From: a virus
Strand: one strand, 5' to 3'
DNA: 46,207 bases
IMG/VR virus record: IMGVR_UViG_3300042560_001347
Span: 1 to 46,207 of that record
Shown one piece after another: positions 32,484-40,963 of this stretch; the stretch's first letter is position 1; the number at the start of each line of letters is the position of its first letter. The notes beneath the pieces were generated by a model. The model saw only the letters and a program-made list of their open reading frames with translations, searched no databases and was not told the origin of the DNA. Position numbers and translations under genes: made by a program.

Positions 32484-32843
32484 TCAGCAGTAGCCGCCAA
32501 ACAGAACGCCCGCGTGATCGTGGCACGCAGCCATGGCCGTTGCCAGTTTCAACGGGCCGTCGCGTCCGCAGAAGTGGATGCTGCGTTCCGTGAAGTCCCA
32601 GTTGGAGCAGCCGTCCCACTTGATGTCGCCAATGGTGGTTGGGTAGCTCTTCGAGTAGTCGTCCAGTGAGAACATGCCCTCGTCGTCGGTCTCGAACTGA
32701 ATGCTGTCACCGCTTTTGCACGCCTCGTAGATTACGAAGTTCACGCTCAACGGATGTCCGGTGTGGCCTACCATCGCGCTTGGTGTAGCCACGACGAAGT
32801 AGCCGAGTTCAGGGAGCCAGATGTGTTGGGTTTCGGTGTTCAT
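32484..32843 (-). CDS. Hypothetical protein, 119 residues
   Basis: Not recognised. It is rich in aromatic and acidic residues, with HIWLPELGYFVVA at the start and CHDHAGVLFGGYC at the end. Start set at ATG 32843 from the four-base overlap with the upstream gene. Confidence 0.5.
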   Translation of the reverse strand: MNTETQHIWLPELGYFVVATPSAMVGHTGHPLSVNFVIYEACKSGDSIQFETDDEGMFSLDDYSKSYPTTIGDIKWDGCSNWDFTERSIHFCGRDGPLKLATAMAACHDHAGVLFGGYC

Positions 32844-33133
32844 GCAGCAGTTTTCAGGAATCCAAGGATGAGTTCTTCGTTGCCTTTGGCATCGCCGTTG
32901 ACGAGCTTCTCGAAGATTGGGTGCGCGGCTTCCCGCAGTGTGTGGAAGTGCTCCGGTGGGATGATCCACGGAACGCCGTTTACCTCGACTGCTAGACGGG
33001 GGCCGAACGCCATAACGAATACCTTGCCAGTGTGTATCCACTCGCCGGAGGCGCGTTTCATGTACGACCAGCGATCCGGGTAGGACAGCAGGCGGAGGAG
33101 TTCGTCAAGTATCTGTTGTTGGGTGGAGGTCAT
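32840..33133 (-). CDS. Hypothetical protein, paralogue of the one at 31805
   Basis: The product is 97 residues: an N-terminal helix (QQQILDELLRLLSYPDRW), beta strands with EWIHTGKVFVMAFG, and a C-terminal helix. See the 31805 entry for the shared pattern. It sits directly downstream of the glycosyltransferase with a four-base overlap. Confidence 0.55.
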   Translation of the reverse strand: MTSTQQQILDELLRLLSYPDRWSYMKRASGEWIHTGKVFVMAFGPRLAVEVNGVPWIIPPEHFHTLREAAHPIFEKLVNGDAKGNEELILGFLKTAA

Positions 33134-34377
33134 GGCTCAGTGCTTTTGAGTTTCCCGCCTTTTGCGATGATGTAGCCGAACTCCCGCAGCAGGGGAGCGA
33201 AGTCGCCGAGAGAGATGCCGAGACCTTGGGCCATCTCGATAGCGACGCCCTTCTTCGATTTGCGCATGGCCTCGAAAGCAGTGCGCGTGATCTTGGGTTT
33301 CAGGATAGCCACGTCGAGGGTGTGCGTTCCGTTTGCGTCCGTCACTGTCGGGGCTGGAAGGTACTCCGTCACCGTCTCCCGGTGAAGCTGAACCGCCTCC
33401 ACGATGGCTGGCGTCGGCGGAGCAGGTGGCGCTTCGAGTGCTTGCGTGAGAGTCTCGGACTCGGCTTCGGTCAGTGCGATAGCCGGAGTAGGTGGGGGCG
33501 TATCGGGAGGAGACAGAGCGTTGACTGCTTCCGTGAAAGGCGCAGACCCAGCTTCAATCAGAGGCGGCAACTCCATCTTCGGCGTTACACGCTCCTTGGG
33601 AACGTAGTACTCCGCAGCCCCCAGCAGCAACTCCGCCAGCGTGCCGTCCTTGCACCCGTGGACGAGCACCGCCTCGGGGGGCACAAGGCCACCGCGCTCG
33701 CGGCGTGGCTTATCGAGAGGCACTGGCTTGCAGGTGATTCCTTTCCCCGTGCGCTTGTATTCGTGCGTCTGCCACATATCAGCGATGAGTGTGGTGTTGG
33801 CGATTCCGGCTTGGTTCATCGCGTGACGCAGGTAGAAGTCGAACGGGGTGTGTGGGTTGCGATCCGCAGGCTTCACGAGGTCGGACAGCAGCGGACGGAA
33901 TCGCTGGTCACGGTCCATGTTCGCAGGATAGACGCCGCAACCCATCATCATAAGGTCGTCTTCCTTCACCACGAGCTTGCCTTCCTCGACCCACGCTGTC
34001 GGGACGACGTTGCCCATGAACGGGCTGCCGCAGAGCGTGTAACCGTTGCGGATGGCTTGCACCCAACCGCGCTTCACGGGCAGCATGTCGAGTTCCATCC
34101 ACAACCACGGGCCGTTCCAACCGATGTTGGGGATCGTGAAGACGGTGGCCGCGAACTGGGCACCCGAGGCAACGGGCCAGCCGCCAGCGAAGTCCACCTC
34201 GAAGGTGTGGACGTTGGCGTTGAGCGCGGCTGCTGCTTCATGGGCTTCCGCCTTGGCGGATGGCGTGGCGAAGAAGCAGATGGTGGCTTCCTCAAGTCCG
34301 CCGAAGTGCTGGAGCACTTTGACGAAGGTCGGGAGCAGGTGCTTGTCGTGGTTGGATACGGGGATGGCGATGTTCAT
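33130..34377 (-). CDS. Glycosyltransferase-like protein with C-terminal extension
   Basis: The product is 415 residues. The N-terminal domain (about 1-280) has MNIAIPVSNHDKH, a Rossmann-like half, and WLWMELDMLPVKRGW, where ELD takes the place of the DxD motif. A Pro-rich linker (about 290-345) follows, then a small C-terminal domain with a helix-turn-helix flavour (MAQGLGISLGDFAPLL). The same E-x-D..P..GW phrase occurs in the gene at 36086, so the two are paralogous. It is likely part of the second sugar cassette; acceptor unknown. Confidence 0.6.
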   Translation of the reverse strand: MNIAIPVSNHDKHLLPTFVKVLQHFGGLEEATICFFATPSAKAEAHEAAAALNANVHTFEVDFAGGWPVASGAQFAATVFTIPNIGWNGPWLWMELDMLPVKRGWVQAIRNGYTLCGSPFMGNVVPTAWVEEGKLVVKEDDLMMMGCGVYPANMDRDQRFRPLLSDLVKPADRNPHTPFDFYLRHAMNQAGIANTTLIADMWQTHEYKRTGKGITCKPVPLDKPRRERGGLVPPEAVLVHGCKDGTLAELLLGAAEYYVPKERVTPKMELPPLIEAGSAPFTEAVNALSPPDTPPPTPAIALTEAESETLTQALEAPPAPPTPAIVEAVQLHRETVTEYLPAPTVTDANGTHTLDVAILKPKITRTAFEAMRKSKKGVAIEMAQGLGISLGDFAPLLREFGYIIAKGGKLKSTEP

Positions 34378-34571
34378 GGTGTGTCGTACGGCTTGATTCC
34401 TTCGATGGGGGTGGAGGTGACCGGCTCGCGTGGGCAATCGCAGCAGGAGGTGTCGGGTGATCCGTAAAGCTGGGCAGACATCATGCGACGGGTTGCCTCA
34501 ACGGCGATTGCCCGTTTCTCCTCCTCGGGGAGACAGTCCCACAGGATGTTTGATATGTGTTGCGGACTCAT
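34374..34571 (-). CDS. Hypothetical protein, 65 residues
   Basis: Begins MSPQHISNILWDCLPEEEKR, with a CC..C motif in the second half. A helical head and a disordered tail. It overlaps both neighbours by four bases, which is the main evidence. Confidence 0.5.
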   Translation of the reverse strand: MSPQHISNILWDCLPEEEKRAIAVEATRRMMSAQLYGSPDTSCCDCPREPVTSTPIEGIKPYDTP

Positions 34572-34939
34572 ACGGGCACCTCCTCTTCGTAGGTCAGGTA
34601 GAAAGGGACTTCAACATACTTGCCGTCCACGAAGTTGTATCGTTGACGGCAGTGGTCTGGCACAAGGGCCACCCCATCTGAGTCAGCTACGCCGCCGTGC
34701 TTCTTCACCCACTCCTCCTCGGCGGCTTTAGCTGCGGCAACCCCACGGATGACGACTAAACTGCCTTCCTTCTTCACGGTGTCCCAGAACACCAACGCCT
34801 CGCACTCGGCGGTGTAGTAGGCCGGGTTCGCCATAACACGAGTAACGAGCTTCCTGACAGTGGAGACAAGCCCCGTCACCTCGATAGCGGCAGCCAGCGT
34901 GGCGGAAGCGAGTATCTTGAAGATGGAACGGCGGTTCAT
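34568..34939 (-). CDS. Exported-type protein with twin-arginine-like signal
   Basis: The product is 123 residues. The start MNRRSIFKILASATLAAAI has a twin-arginine motif (RRSIFK) followed by a hydrophobic stretch, as in Tat signal peptides or N-terminal anchors. The rest is a charged domain with no known motif (VVIRGVAAAKAAEEEWVKKHGG). Export or membrane anchoring would be unusual for a gene inside a glycosyltransferase cassette. It could alternatively be an ordinary type II membrane anchor. Confidence 0.55.
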   Translation of the reverse strand: MNRRSIFKILASATLAAAIEVTGLVSTVRKLVTRVMANPAYYTAECEALVFWDTVKKEGSLVVIRGVAAAKAAEEEWVKKHGGVADSDGVALVPDHCRQRYNFVDGKYVEVPFYLTYEEEVPV

Positions 34940-35952
34940 GGCATCTTGTATCCAACGCTCTCACACGCCGCCCGGTAGCGCGTGAGTTCGTTGTCGGTTT
35001 GTCGGTTGCGGAAAAACTCGGGCACCCGTTCGCAGTTGGCAAGGTACACCTTCTGCCGGACAACCTCGGGCGTGCTGTTCTCGTCTCTGGCTACCCGGCG
35101 CAGGAGGTGGTCGAACACGATCTCACGGTGCTCGCCATACTGCCAGCCCCCTCGTGGGACAACAGCGGTGTCGAGTTCGGCGAAGCGTGAAGCGGACGGC
35201 GGGATGACGGGATCGCCGTAGGCGAGACCACCGTCAGCCACATACCAGTTCTGCCCATCGAAGGGATAGATGCAGTCGGGTTGCCAGAGGCAGGTCTCCT
35301 GAATGCGCGGCACTTTGAGTCCCTCGAACACAGCGTTGGGGGATGACTGGTTCCCGATGCAGACCTCCGCCCCCGCTGCGAACCGTGCCAGTTCGTAGAG
35401 GTTGGGGAATGCCATGCGGTCCACCTTCCGACCGACGTGCTTCTGGAACGCGTCGTGTTCATGCGGCAACCCGACGAACGCGCACCTGTCGCCGAATCGC
35501 TCGACGATCTGGTGCCACGGGAAGTAGGGATTCTGATAACGCGGGCTGCGGTGAATCGGGATGCGGTCGTGCTTGATGGGGTCAGCCGTGAGCCACGCAG
35601 CGCCTTGGTCGAACGCCGCCATGCTGAATCCCTGCTTCCCTGCTTCGAGCTTCTGGGCGTATGCCAGCGTGTAGCGCCACGAGTGGTGGCGGCGGAAGCC
35701 GACGAGCGTGCCCCACGATTGGGGGTGTAAGGCAGCGAGGTCGAGGTCGCACGGGCCGTCGTCCACCGTGACGCTGCGGACGTAGGGGCATGACTCGTAG
35801 AGAGGGCGGATGATGCTCTCGCGCTCAAGGAACGGAGCAACATGCGGGCGGCGATCCACGAACAGGATGTCGTGCGGCCCTCCTTCGAGGGCTTTGATGA
35901 CTGACAGTGAGAACACCGCGTCGCCGAGGTCGCCGGAGAGCTTTACGCGCAT
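34936..35952 (-). CDS. GT-B glycosyltransferase, family-9-like
   Basis: The product is 338 residues. MRVKLSGDLGDAVFSLSVIK is the classic start of heptosyltransferase-like (GT9) enzymes. Near the C-terminal domain EVCIGNQSSPNAVFEGLKVP resembles the donor-binding region. Such enzymes transfer sugars to lipopolysaccharide cores or related glycans; the phage substrate is unknown. ATG 35952 overlaps the small upstream gene by ten bases. Confidence 0.65.
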   Translation of the reverse strand: MRVKLSGDLGDAVFSLSVIKALEGGPHDILFVDRRPHVAPFLERESIIRPLYESCPYVRSVTVDDGPCDLDLAALHPQSWGTLVGFRRHHSWRYTLAYAQKLEAGKQGFSMAAFDQGAAWLTADPIKHDRIPIHRSPRYQNPYFPWHQIVERFGDRCAFVGLPHEHDAFQKHVGRKVDRMAFPNLYELARFAAGAEVCIGNQSSPNAVFEGLKVPRIQETCLWQPDCIYPFDGQNWYVADGGLAYGDPVIPPSASRFAELDTAVVPRGGWQYGEHREIVFDHLLRRVARDENSTPEVVRQKVYLANCERVPEFFRNRQTDNELTRYRAACESVGYKMP

Positions 35953-36089
35953 GGGGTAGTAAGGTGTCGGTCGTCTTCCGCCGCTTTGAGCGCGGCCTCT
36001 GCCTTCTCGGCGCGGGCTTTCCACTCCGCGACTTTGGCAGCGAGGATGTCGTTGAGTTCGCGGAGGTCGGCTATCTGCTCCTCGCTCAC
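35943..36089 (-). CDS. Small coiled-coil protein, 48 residues
   Basis: Starts at GTG 36089, overlapping the upstream stop as GTGA, and reads SEEQIADLRELNDILAAK, then AEWKARAEKAEAALKAAEDD. It is a single amphipathic helix. The frame fills the gap between two glycosyltransferase genes and ends ten bases inside the next one. Coupled translation is likely; the role may be oligomerisation with a neighbour. Confidence 0.55.
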   Translation of the reverse strand: MSEEQIADLRELNDILAAKVAEWKARAEKAEAALKAAEDDRHLTTPCA

Positions 36090-36694
36090 AGCAACCCCTC
36101 CTTCACGCACTGGATGAGCTGTTGCTTGGAGTCCTTGTGGAAGATGACCGCGTCGGGGCGGACCAGCTTCAAATCAGGCGGGAAGTCGTGGTGGCGCTCG
36201 ATGTCGCCGTTCGTCTTGTAGTGGGCGTAACGATGCTGGATGAGTGGAGTGCGGTGGACGAGGCCCATGCAGTTGCTCACCACCCAGCCGTCGAACCCGT
36301 CGTGCGTGATGCCGTCAGGGATGATGTCGTCGACCTCGCCGCTGAACACACCGATGCCGCCGATGCGGTCGTGGGGTGCATTGTAGTCGGAGGTCCACAT
36401 CATGTGACAGCCGTAACGCTTGGCTTGCTGCCACTCTGCCGTGATGGCGGCGAGCCACCCCTTTCGCAGGGGGATCGAGTCCGCTTCGAGCCAGAAGAAG
36501 TCCTTCCCCTTCATGTGCTTCGCGGTTTGCTTGAACGACCAGTTCGGCAGTCCGGGGTACACCAAGCCAGTAGGCTCGGGCTGCGCGAACTTCTCAACGC
36601 GGGTGCCGTCTAGCTCGGCGCAGAATGACACGAGGTTGTCAACGGCGCTGCGCTGTGTCGGCGGGCGGTAGATGATGACGGGGAGGGGGGTCAT
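36086..36694 (-). CDS. Glycosyltransferase-like protein, 202 residues
   Basis: MTPLPVIIYRPPTQRS opens a Rossmann-like fold. FFWLEADSIPLRKGWLAAI contains an ExD motif and is shared with the gene at 33130 (WLWMELDMLPVKRGW). FDGWVVSNCMGLVHR resembles acceptor-site loops. It is coupled by four-base overlaps to the class I methyltransferase upstream and the small coiled-coil gene downstream. Confidence 0.6.
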   Translation of the reverse strand: MTPLPVIIYRPPTQRSAVDNLVSFCAELDGTRVEKFAQPEPTGLVYPGLPNWSFKQTAKHMKGKDFFWLEADSIPLRKGWLAAITAEWQQAKRYGCHMMWTSDYNAPHDRIGGIGVFSGEVDDIIPDGITHDGFDGWVVSNCMGLVHRTPLIQHRYAHYKTNGDIERHHDFPPDLKLVRPDAVIFHKDSKQQLIQCVKEGLL

Positions 36695-37266
36695 GCTTTC
36701 AGGTAGATGAAGCAACACTGCGCCAGAGCACCGTGCTGCGTTTGGTCGAGGTCGCGATCCCATGTGAGGTCGAGACGGTATTGGTCAAGCTCAAGCCGGG
36801 CATCCATCAACGTCAGCCCTGCTTCGAGTCCGATGCGTCGCATGTCGCGCATCGCGTAGAACGGGTGCTTGGGACGCTGCAACGGATCAATCAAATCGAA
36901 GGACGCCTTGTGGTCGTCATTGTAGCGCGAGGGCCACTGCCACCGTTCGTAGTATGTCCACGACGGGACGAGGACGTAGAGGTAGCCGCCGTCCTTGAGC
37001 ACCCGGCTCCAGTTTGACAGGGCCACCGGCACATCGGTCATGTGCTCCAGACAGTGAGCCGAGACCACGGTGTCGAAGGAGCGGTCGTCGAGGGTGGCGA
37101 GATACTGGGCGTCGCCATCGGCCATATCCCACCCTACGACAGTGTGAGGCGGTGGCAGTTTGATCGGGTCAGGCCCGCAGCCGATGTCGAGGACACTCCC
37201 TCGAATGTGCTCGTAATCGCCGTTGCGGTAACGAGCGTTGTGGGATTTGGACATTTCGTTGCTCAT
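36691..37266 (-). CDS. Class I SAM-dependent methyltransferase
   Basis: The product is 191 residues. SAM motif I is VLDIGCGPDPIKLP, motif II has VVGWDMADGDAQYL, and FDTVVSAHCLEHMTD is the typical motif IV region of Methyltransf_11/25 enzymes. A small-molecule or sugar acceptor is likely, given the surrounding glycosyltransferases. ATG 37266 is chosen; ATG 37254 is also possible. A GAGGAGG lies about 20 bases upstream. Confidence 0.75.
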   Translation of the reverse strand: MSNEMSKSHNARYRNGDYEHIRGSVLDIGCGPDPIKLPPPHTVVGWDMADGDAQYLATLDDRSFDTVVSAHCLEHMTDVPVALSNWSRVLKDGGYLYVLVPSWTYYERWQWPSRYNDDHKASFDLIDPLQRPKHPFYAMRDMRRIGLEAGLTLMDARLELDQYRLDLTWDRDLDQTQHGALAQCCFIYLKA

Positions 37267-37315
37267 GCGTCGGAAACCCCTCAACCCTCCTCGTGTTATC
37301 GTCAAGCTAAATCGG

Positions 37316-39277
37316 CTACCGGGCCGCATTTGCCCAGCCTTTCGACGAACCGAGCGTCTTGGGGGCGAGGTCCGTGTACTTGCCCCGGCCCGTTGGCGCG
37401 GAGGTCGCGGCTATCAGGGCTTCCCACCTCGCGTCGGTCGGTGGCCCGGCCACCTTGACCTTGGTCGCCGCTCGCACGTTCGGTGTGAGGCCGAGGCGTC
37501 GGCGGGCGATTTCGATGCAGCCGAAGAAGGCGTCAGCACGGTCAGGCGATTTCCCGCTGGTGCGCTTGCGCATGATCTTCTTCGATTCCACCTCCATGAC
37601 ATCCCTGCCGGTGAGGCTGTAGAGGCGAGCGGCCATCTGCATGCACGTGGCGTTATCGAGTCCGCGAATCTGGCCTCCACGCATGAGGTCTTTCCCGACG
37701 CCCCACAACTCGGAGACCTTGTTGGCGAATCGCTTGTTGCCGGGGCGTGGGTCGGTCGAGGACACGGGGCGCTCCGATGCGTTGCCGCCGAAGCTGACCA
37801 TCTGGAAATCGCGGCCCATCGTCCCGGCCATGAGCGTCGAGAACGGATCGCCCGCTCCGGTGCTGTCCACACCACGGTTGGCCGTCTCCACGCCATGCCT
37901 GTTGCAGGCTGCGTGGAAGGCGGTGACGAGCTGCTGGTTGCGGTCCACCTCCTTGTTCGAGGCATCGACACCCTTCATCAGGTCGATGGTCTCCACGATC
38001 TCGATGCCGACGACATTCTTCATCGACAGCGGGTTGTAGTAGGTGCCGACGTTGCAGATGCACACCGGAGCCTCGTCTCCCCCGGTGCTGAATGATGGGT
38101 CTAGGAACGCAACCTTCGTGGGGTTACTGACCCACGTCTTCACTTTGGCCTGCGAGTTGGTCGAGGTGATCTCTGCCCCGCTGTAAATGGCGTGGCTCTC
38201 GCCGTCCGGCGACAGGAAGCCGCGCACCATGCGGTAGTATTCCGGCGACTTCTCACCCTTGTCAGCGCGAATCTTTTCCAGCTTCTCCAGCGTCAGGAGA
38301 CCGGGCCACACTTCACGACCAGCGACGACGTTGGGTGACTTCTCCCCATCGAAGCGGATGCAGTAGCCGTTCTTAGTTTCCCAGCCGTCCATCGTTTCGT
38401 CGATGCTAGCGTAGCCGCCCTTCGGTTCCATGACCACCCCGAAAGGATCGAAGGGGGAAGTGGGGTTGCTTATACCGATGAACTGAGCACGCTTGTTCGA
38501 CTGCAAGTTGGAGGTGGCAGTCTCGTAGAAGGAGTGCGTGAGCAGGGCAAGCTCGTCCGCGATGACGATCATCAGGCGAGCCTTGAAGCCGATCTTCGTG
38601 CTGGCCTCGCCGTCATGGCCTTTGCCGCCAGCCACCAGCTCGATACCGGCCAGCTTGTTCTGGGTGCCGTCTGACATGATGTGGGCGATCTTGCCCGCCG
38701 ATGACACGAGCTTGCCATCCATGTACTTCTCACCCCCGAACACTTTCGCGGCCTCTTTCCAGTACCCTTCGATGCGCCCCCAGATTCGGCCACGCGATTC
38801 TTGGAGTGTGGTTGAGGTGACGAACACCTTCACGTTGGCGGGAGAGGCGAACCGCTTCTCGTCGTCAATCACCGCGCCCTCGGGGAACGGCGGCTCCTCG
38901 CCAATCAGAAATCGGCAGATGGCATACACGCCGAAGAAGTCCGACTTGCCGGAAGAGGCGTGACCGGCCACCGCGAGGTTGTCGTACACGGCAGCCCCTC
39001 GAAGCATTCGCATGGCGTAAGGGTTCCACAGGAACCGGAAGTTGGGGTTCGAGTCCGGGCGATCCCAGATGAGCGACACCAGCCGCATGAAGTGCTCTTC
39101 CCACGGCATCAGTTGCGCCCCACGGCGGCGGAACATGGCGTAGTTGCCGAGAATCAGCTTCTCGATGGCGATGGCTTGCAGCCTGTCAGGGTCGGTGCCA
39201 GCGGGCACACGTTGCAGGCGCGGCCATCTAAAGCCGTACTGGATGACTACGTTAGCGGGTGCCGGGGTGCGGGCCAT
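37316..39277 (-). CDS. terL: Terminase large subunit
   Basis: The product is 653 residues. This is the packaging motor that pumps DNA through the portal and cuts it. ATPase: Walker A AGHASSGKS (104-112), Walker B LMIVIADE (Asp241, Glu242). Nuclease: Asp393 in AFLDPSFS, Asp471 in GVDSTGAGD and Asp582 in SPDRADAF form the RNase-H-like metal site. It is encoded opposite to portal and capsid, on the strand of the replication genes. No small terminase is recognised in the window. The start is preceded by a promoter-like pair. Confidence 0.92.
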   Translation of the reverse strand: MARTPAPANVVIQYGFRWPRLQRVPAGTDPDRLQAIAIEKLILGNYAMFRRRGAQLMPWEEHFMRLVSLIWDRPDSNPNFRFLWNPYAMRMLRGAAVYDNLAVAGHASSGKSDFFGVYAICRFLIGEEPPFPEGAVIDDEKRFASPANVKVFVTSTTLQESRGRIWGRIEGYWKEAAKVFGGEKYMDGKLVSSAGKIAHIMSDGTQNKLAGIELVAGGKGHDGEASTKIGFKARLMIVIADELALLTHSFYETATSNLQSNKRAQFIGISNPTSPFDPFGVVMEPKGGYASIDETMDGWETKNGYCIRFDGEKSPNVVAGREVWPGLLTLEKLEKIRADKGEKSPEYYRMVRGFLSPDGESHAIYSGAEITSTNSQAKVKTWVSNPTKVAFLDPSFSTGGDEAPVCICNVGTYYNPLSMKNVVGIEIVETIDLMKGVDASNKEVDRNQQLVTAFHAACNRHGVETANRGVDSTGAGDPFSTLMAGTMGRDFQMVSFGGNASERPVSSTDPRPGNKRFANKVSELWGVGKDLMRGGQIRGLDNATCMQMAARLYSLTGRDVMEVESKKIMRKRTSGKSPDRADAFFGCIEIARRRLGLTPNVRAATKVKVAGPPTDARWEALIAATSAPTGRGKYTDLAPKTLGSSKGWANAAR

Positions 39278-39286
39278 GCGGAGCGC

Positions 39287-39314
39287 ATGATACCCGCTGG
39301 CGGGGGTAGGTCAA
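39287..39314 (-). promoter_or_regulatory. Promoter-like pair ahead of the terminase gene
   Basis: On the minus strand TTGACC (39309-39314), 16 bases, TATCAT (39287-39292). The predicted start lies within a few bases of ATG 39277, giving an almost leaderless terminase mRNA. The -35 overlaps the end of the SNF2 gene. Confidence 0.45.
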
Positions 39315-40963
39315 GGGGCGTCGGCAGCGGCCTTCTCCACGGTGAACGCCATCCGTTCACTCAGTTTCGCGTCATCACGCACCGCTTCGAGGAGCATCAG
39401 GGCGGACAGGAGTCGTTGCTCGGTGTCCCGTTTCTCTTGCAACACGGTAGCCACGGCGTCGTCTGCCGTGCCGGGGCACATGAGGCGATACACCGTCACC
39501 ACGTCATGCTGCCCCCGGCGTGCGAGGCGTGCGATCATCTGCTCGTAGAGTTCACGGCTGTATGTGAGTGACATCCACACCATCGTGGAACTGCCACGCT
39601 GGAGATTGAGGCCGTGGCCCACGGACGCAGGATGGCCTACGAGCAGGGGTATTTTGCGCTGGTTCCACTGCTCAAGTAGCGCGAGTTGCTGCGTTTCGTT
39701 CCTCGCGTCGGAAAAGAACCGGGCGTCTGGAAATGCCTTCTGAATCCGCTCTTTCTCATGCTGATAGATGCAGGCAACTAACAGGGGGGTCTTGACTTCC
39801 TTTTTCAACTTTCGTAGCGCCTCGATTTTGAGGTTGTGGATGTCGTGTGTTTTGCGGTCCTCGTCATACACCGCACCACTCGTGAACTGGAGCAGCTTGG
39901 TGACAAGAGCGGCGGCGTTAGCTGCCGTGATGTTCTTGGTGCCGAGTTGTAGCACCAGCTCCTTCTCGAACTCCCGATACTGGCGCATCATGGCGTCTGG
40001 CATCTTGATCTCCACATCTTCGACAACCGTGTCCGGCACATCCTTGAGCCAGTCGGAGGATCGCAGGGTGATCGTGATGTCCGCGATTCGCTGCTCAATG
40101 GCCTCCTTGGCGTTGGCATTCGGTGCCCAGTTGTATTGCATGTAGTCGGTCGTGTGGAAGTAGGACCGCTTGAACATCTCGAAGTTGGGGCCGAGCCGTT
40201 TGCCGTCATCGAGCAGACGGACTTGGGCGAACAGGTCGAGCAGGCTGTTGGGTGCCGGGGTGCCTGTGAGCGCGATGCGGTTGGGCACTTTATCGGCGTT
40301 CTCGCGGAGCCACTTACGCAGGCGATTGCCACCCTTGTTGTCGGGTGCTTTTAGCTTTGTGGACTCGTCGTAAACTATCGTGTCCACGGGTACGTCGCTG
40401 CGCCCTTCGAGATATTCTTCAACGAATCCGGGACAGTTCTTTTGCACCTCATCGTAAAACTGGAGCCACGGAAACAGACGACCGTTGCGTAGCTCCGCTT
40501 TCTCGGCGTCGGTGATCGGCCCACGCTTCTTCCGGTTGGATGACATCATGCAGCCGAACGGCAGTTCTCCGGTATCGCGCAGATGGGTGAGTTCACCCTG
40601 AGTCGGAGCACGGCGCTTCTTCACCGTGATCGTCCGCGAAGTGAGAGCCTCATAGTTGATGAGGTAGATATGGGCAGCGCCGGTAAGGAATGCGTGGCGA
40701 CCGGATGGCGTTCGCAGGTTGGCGACCTTCATCCAGCGGAACTGGTCCCACTGCTTCACTTCGAGGGGCCACGTCAGATTGACGACGCGGATCGGAGCGA
40801 TGACGAGGACACCCTTGCATTCGAGGTTTTGGAACCGCTGGTTGAGGTGGTATAGCGTGGCGCTAGACTTTCCAATACCACACCCGACGGCTGCGAAAGC
40901 GATTGGCGTGCTGTCGAGATGACGGATCATCCGCCACTGGGGTTCTTCGGGGGTGAATATCAT
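39311..40963 (-). CDS. SNF2/DEAD-like helicase
   Basis: The product is 550 residues. Motif I is GCGIGKS (27-33), a variant of the usual GLGKT. Motif II is DES (199-201) in IVYDESTKL, motif III TGTPAPN (233-239), and motif VI IARLARRGQ near the C-terminus. A long insertion (about 110-190) separates motifs Ia and II. Phages carry such single-subunit SNF2-type ATPases in replication or recombination regions. Its ATG overlaps the stop of the HNH gene (TATGA) and uses a GGAGGA located in the 23-bp repeat. Confidence 0.88.
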   Translation of the reverse strand: MIFTPEEPQWRMIRHLDSTPIAFAAVGCGIGKSSATLYHLNQRFQNLECKGVLVIAPIRVVNLTWPLEVKQWDQFRWMKVANLRTPSGRHAFLTGAAHIYLINYEALTSRTITVKKRRAPTQGELTHLRDTGELPFGCMMSSNRKKRGPITDAEKAELRNGRLFPWLQFYDEVQKNCPGFVEEYLEGRSDVPVDTIVYDESTKLKAPDNKGGNRLRKWLRENADKVPNRIALTGTPAPNSLLDLFAQVRLLDDGKRLGPNFEMFKRSYFHTTDYMQYNWAPNANAKEAIEQRIADITITLRSSDWLKDVPDTVVEDVEIKMPDAMMRQYREFEKELVLQLGTKNITAANAAALVTKLLQFTSGAVYDEDRKTHDIHNLKIEALRKLKKEVKTPLLVACIYQHEKERIQKAFPDARFFSDARNETQQLALLEQWNQRKIPLLVGHPASVGHGLNLQRGSSTMVWMSLTYSRELYEQMIARLARRGQHDVVTVYRLMCPGTADDAVATVLQEKRDTEQRLLSALMLLEAVRDDAKLSERMAFTVEKAAADAP

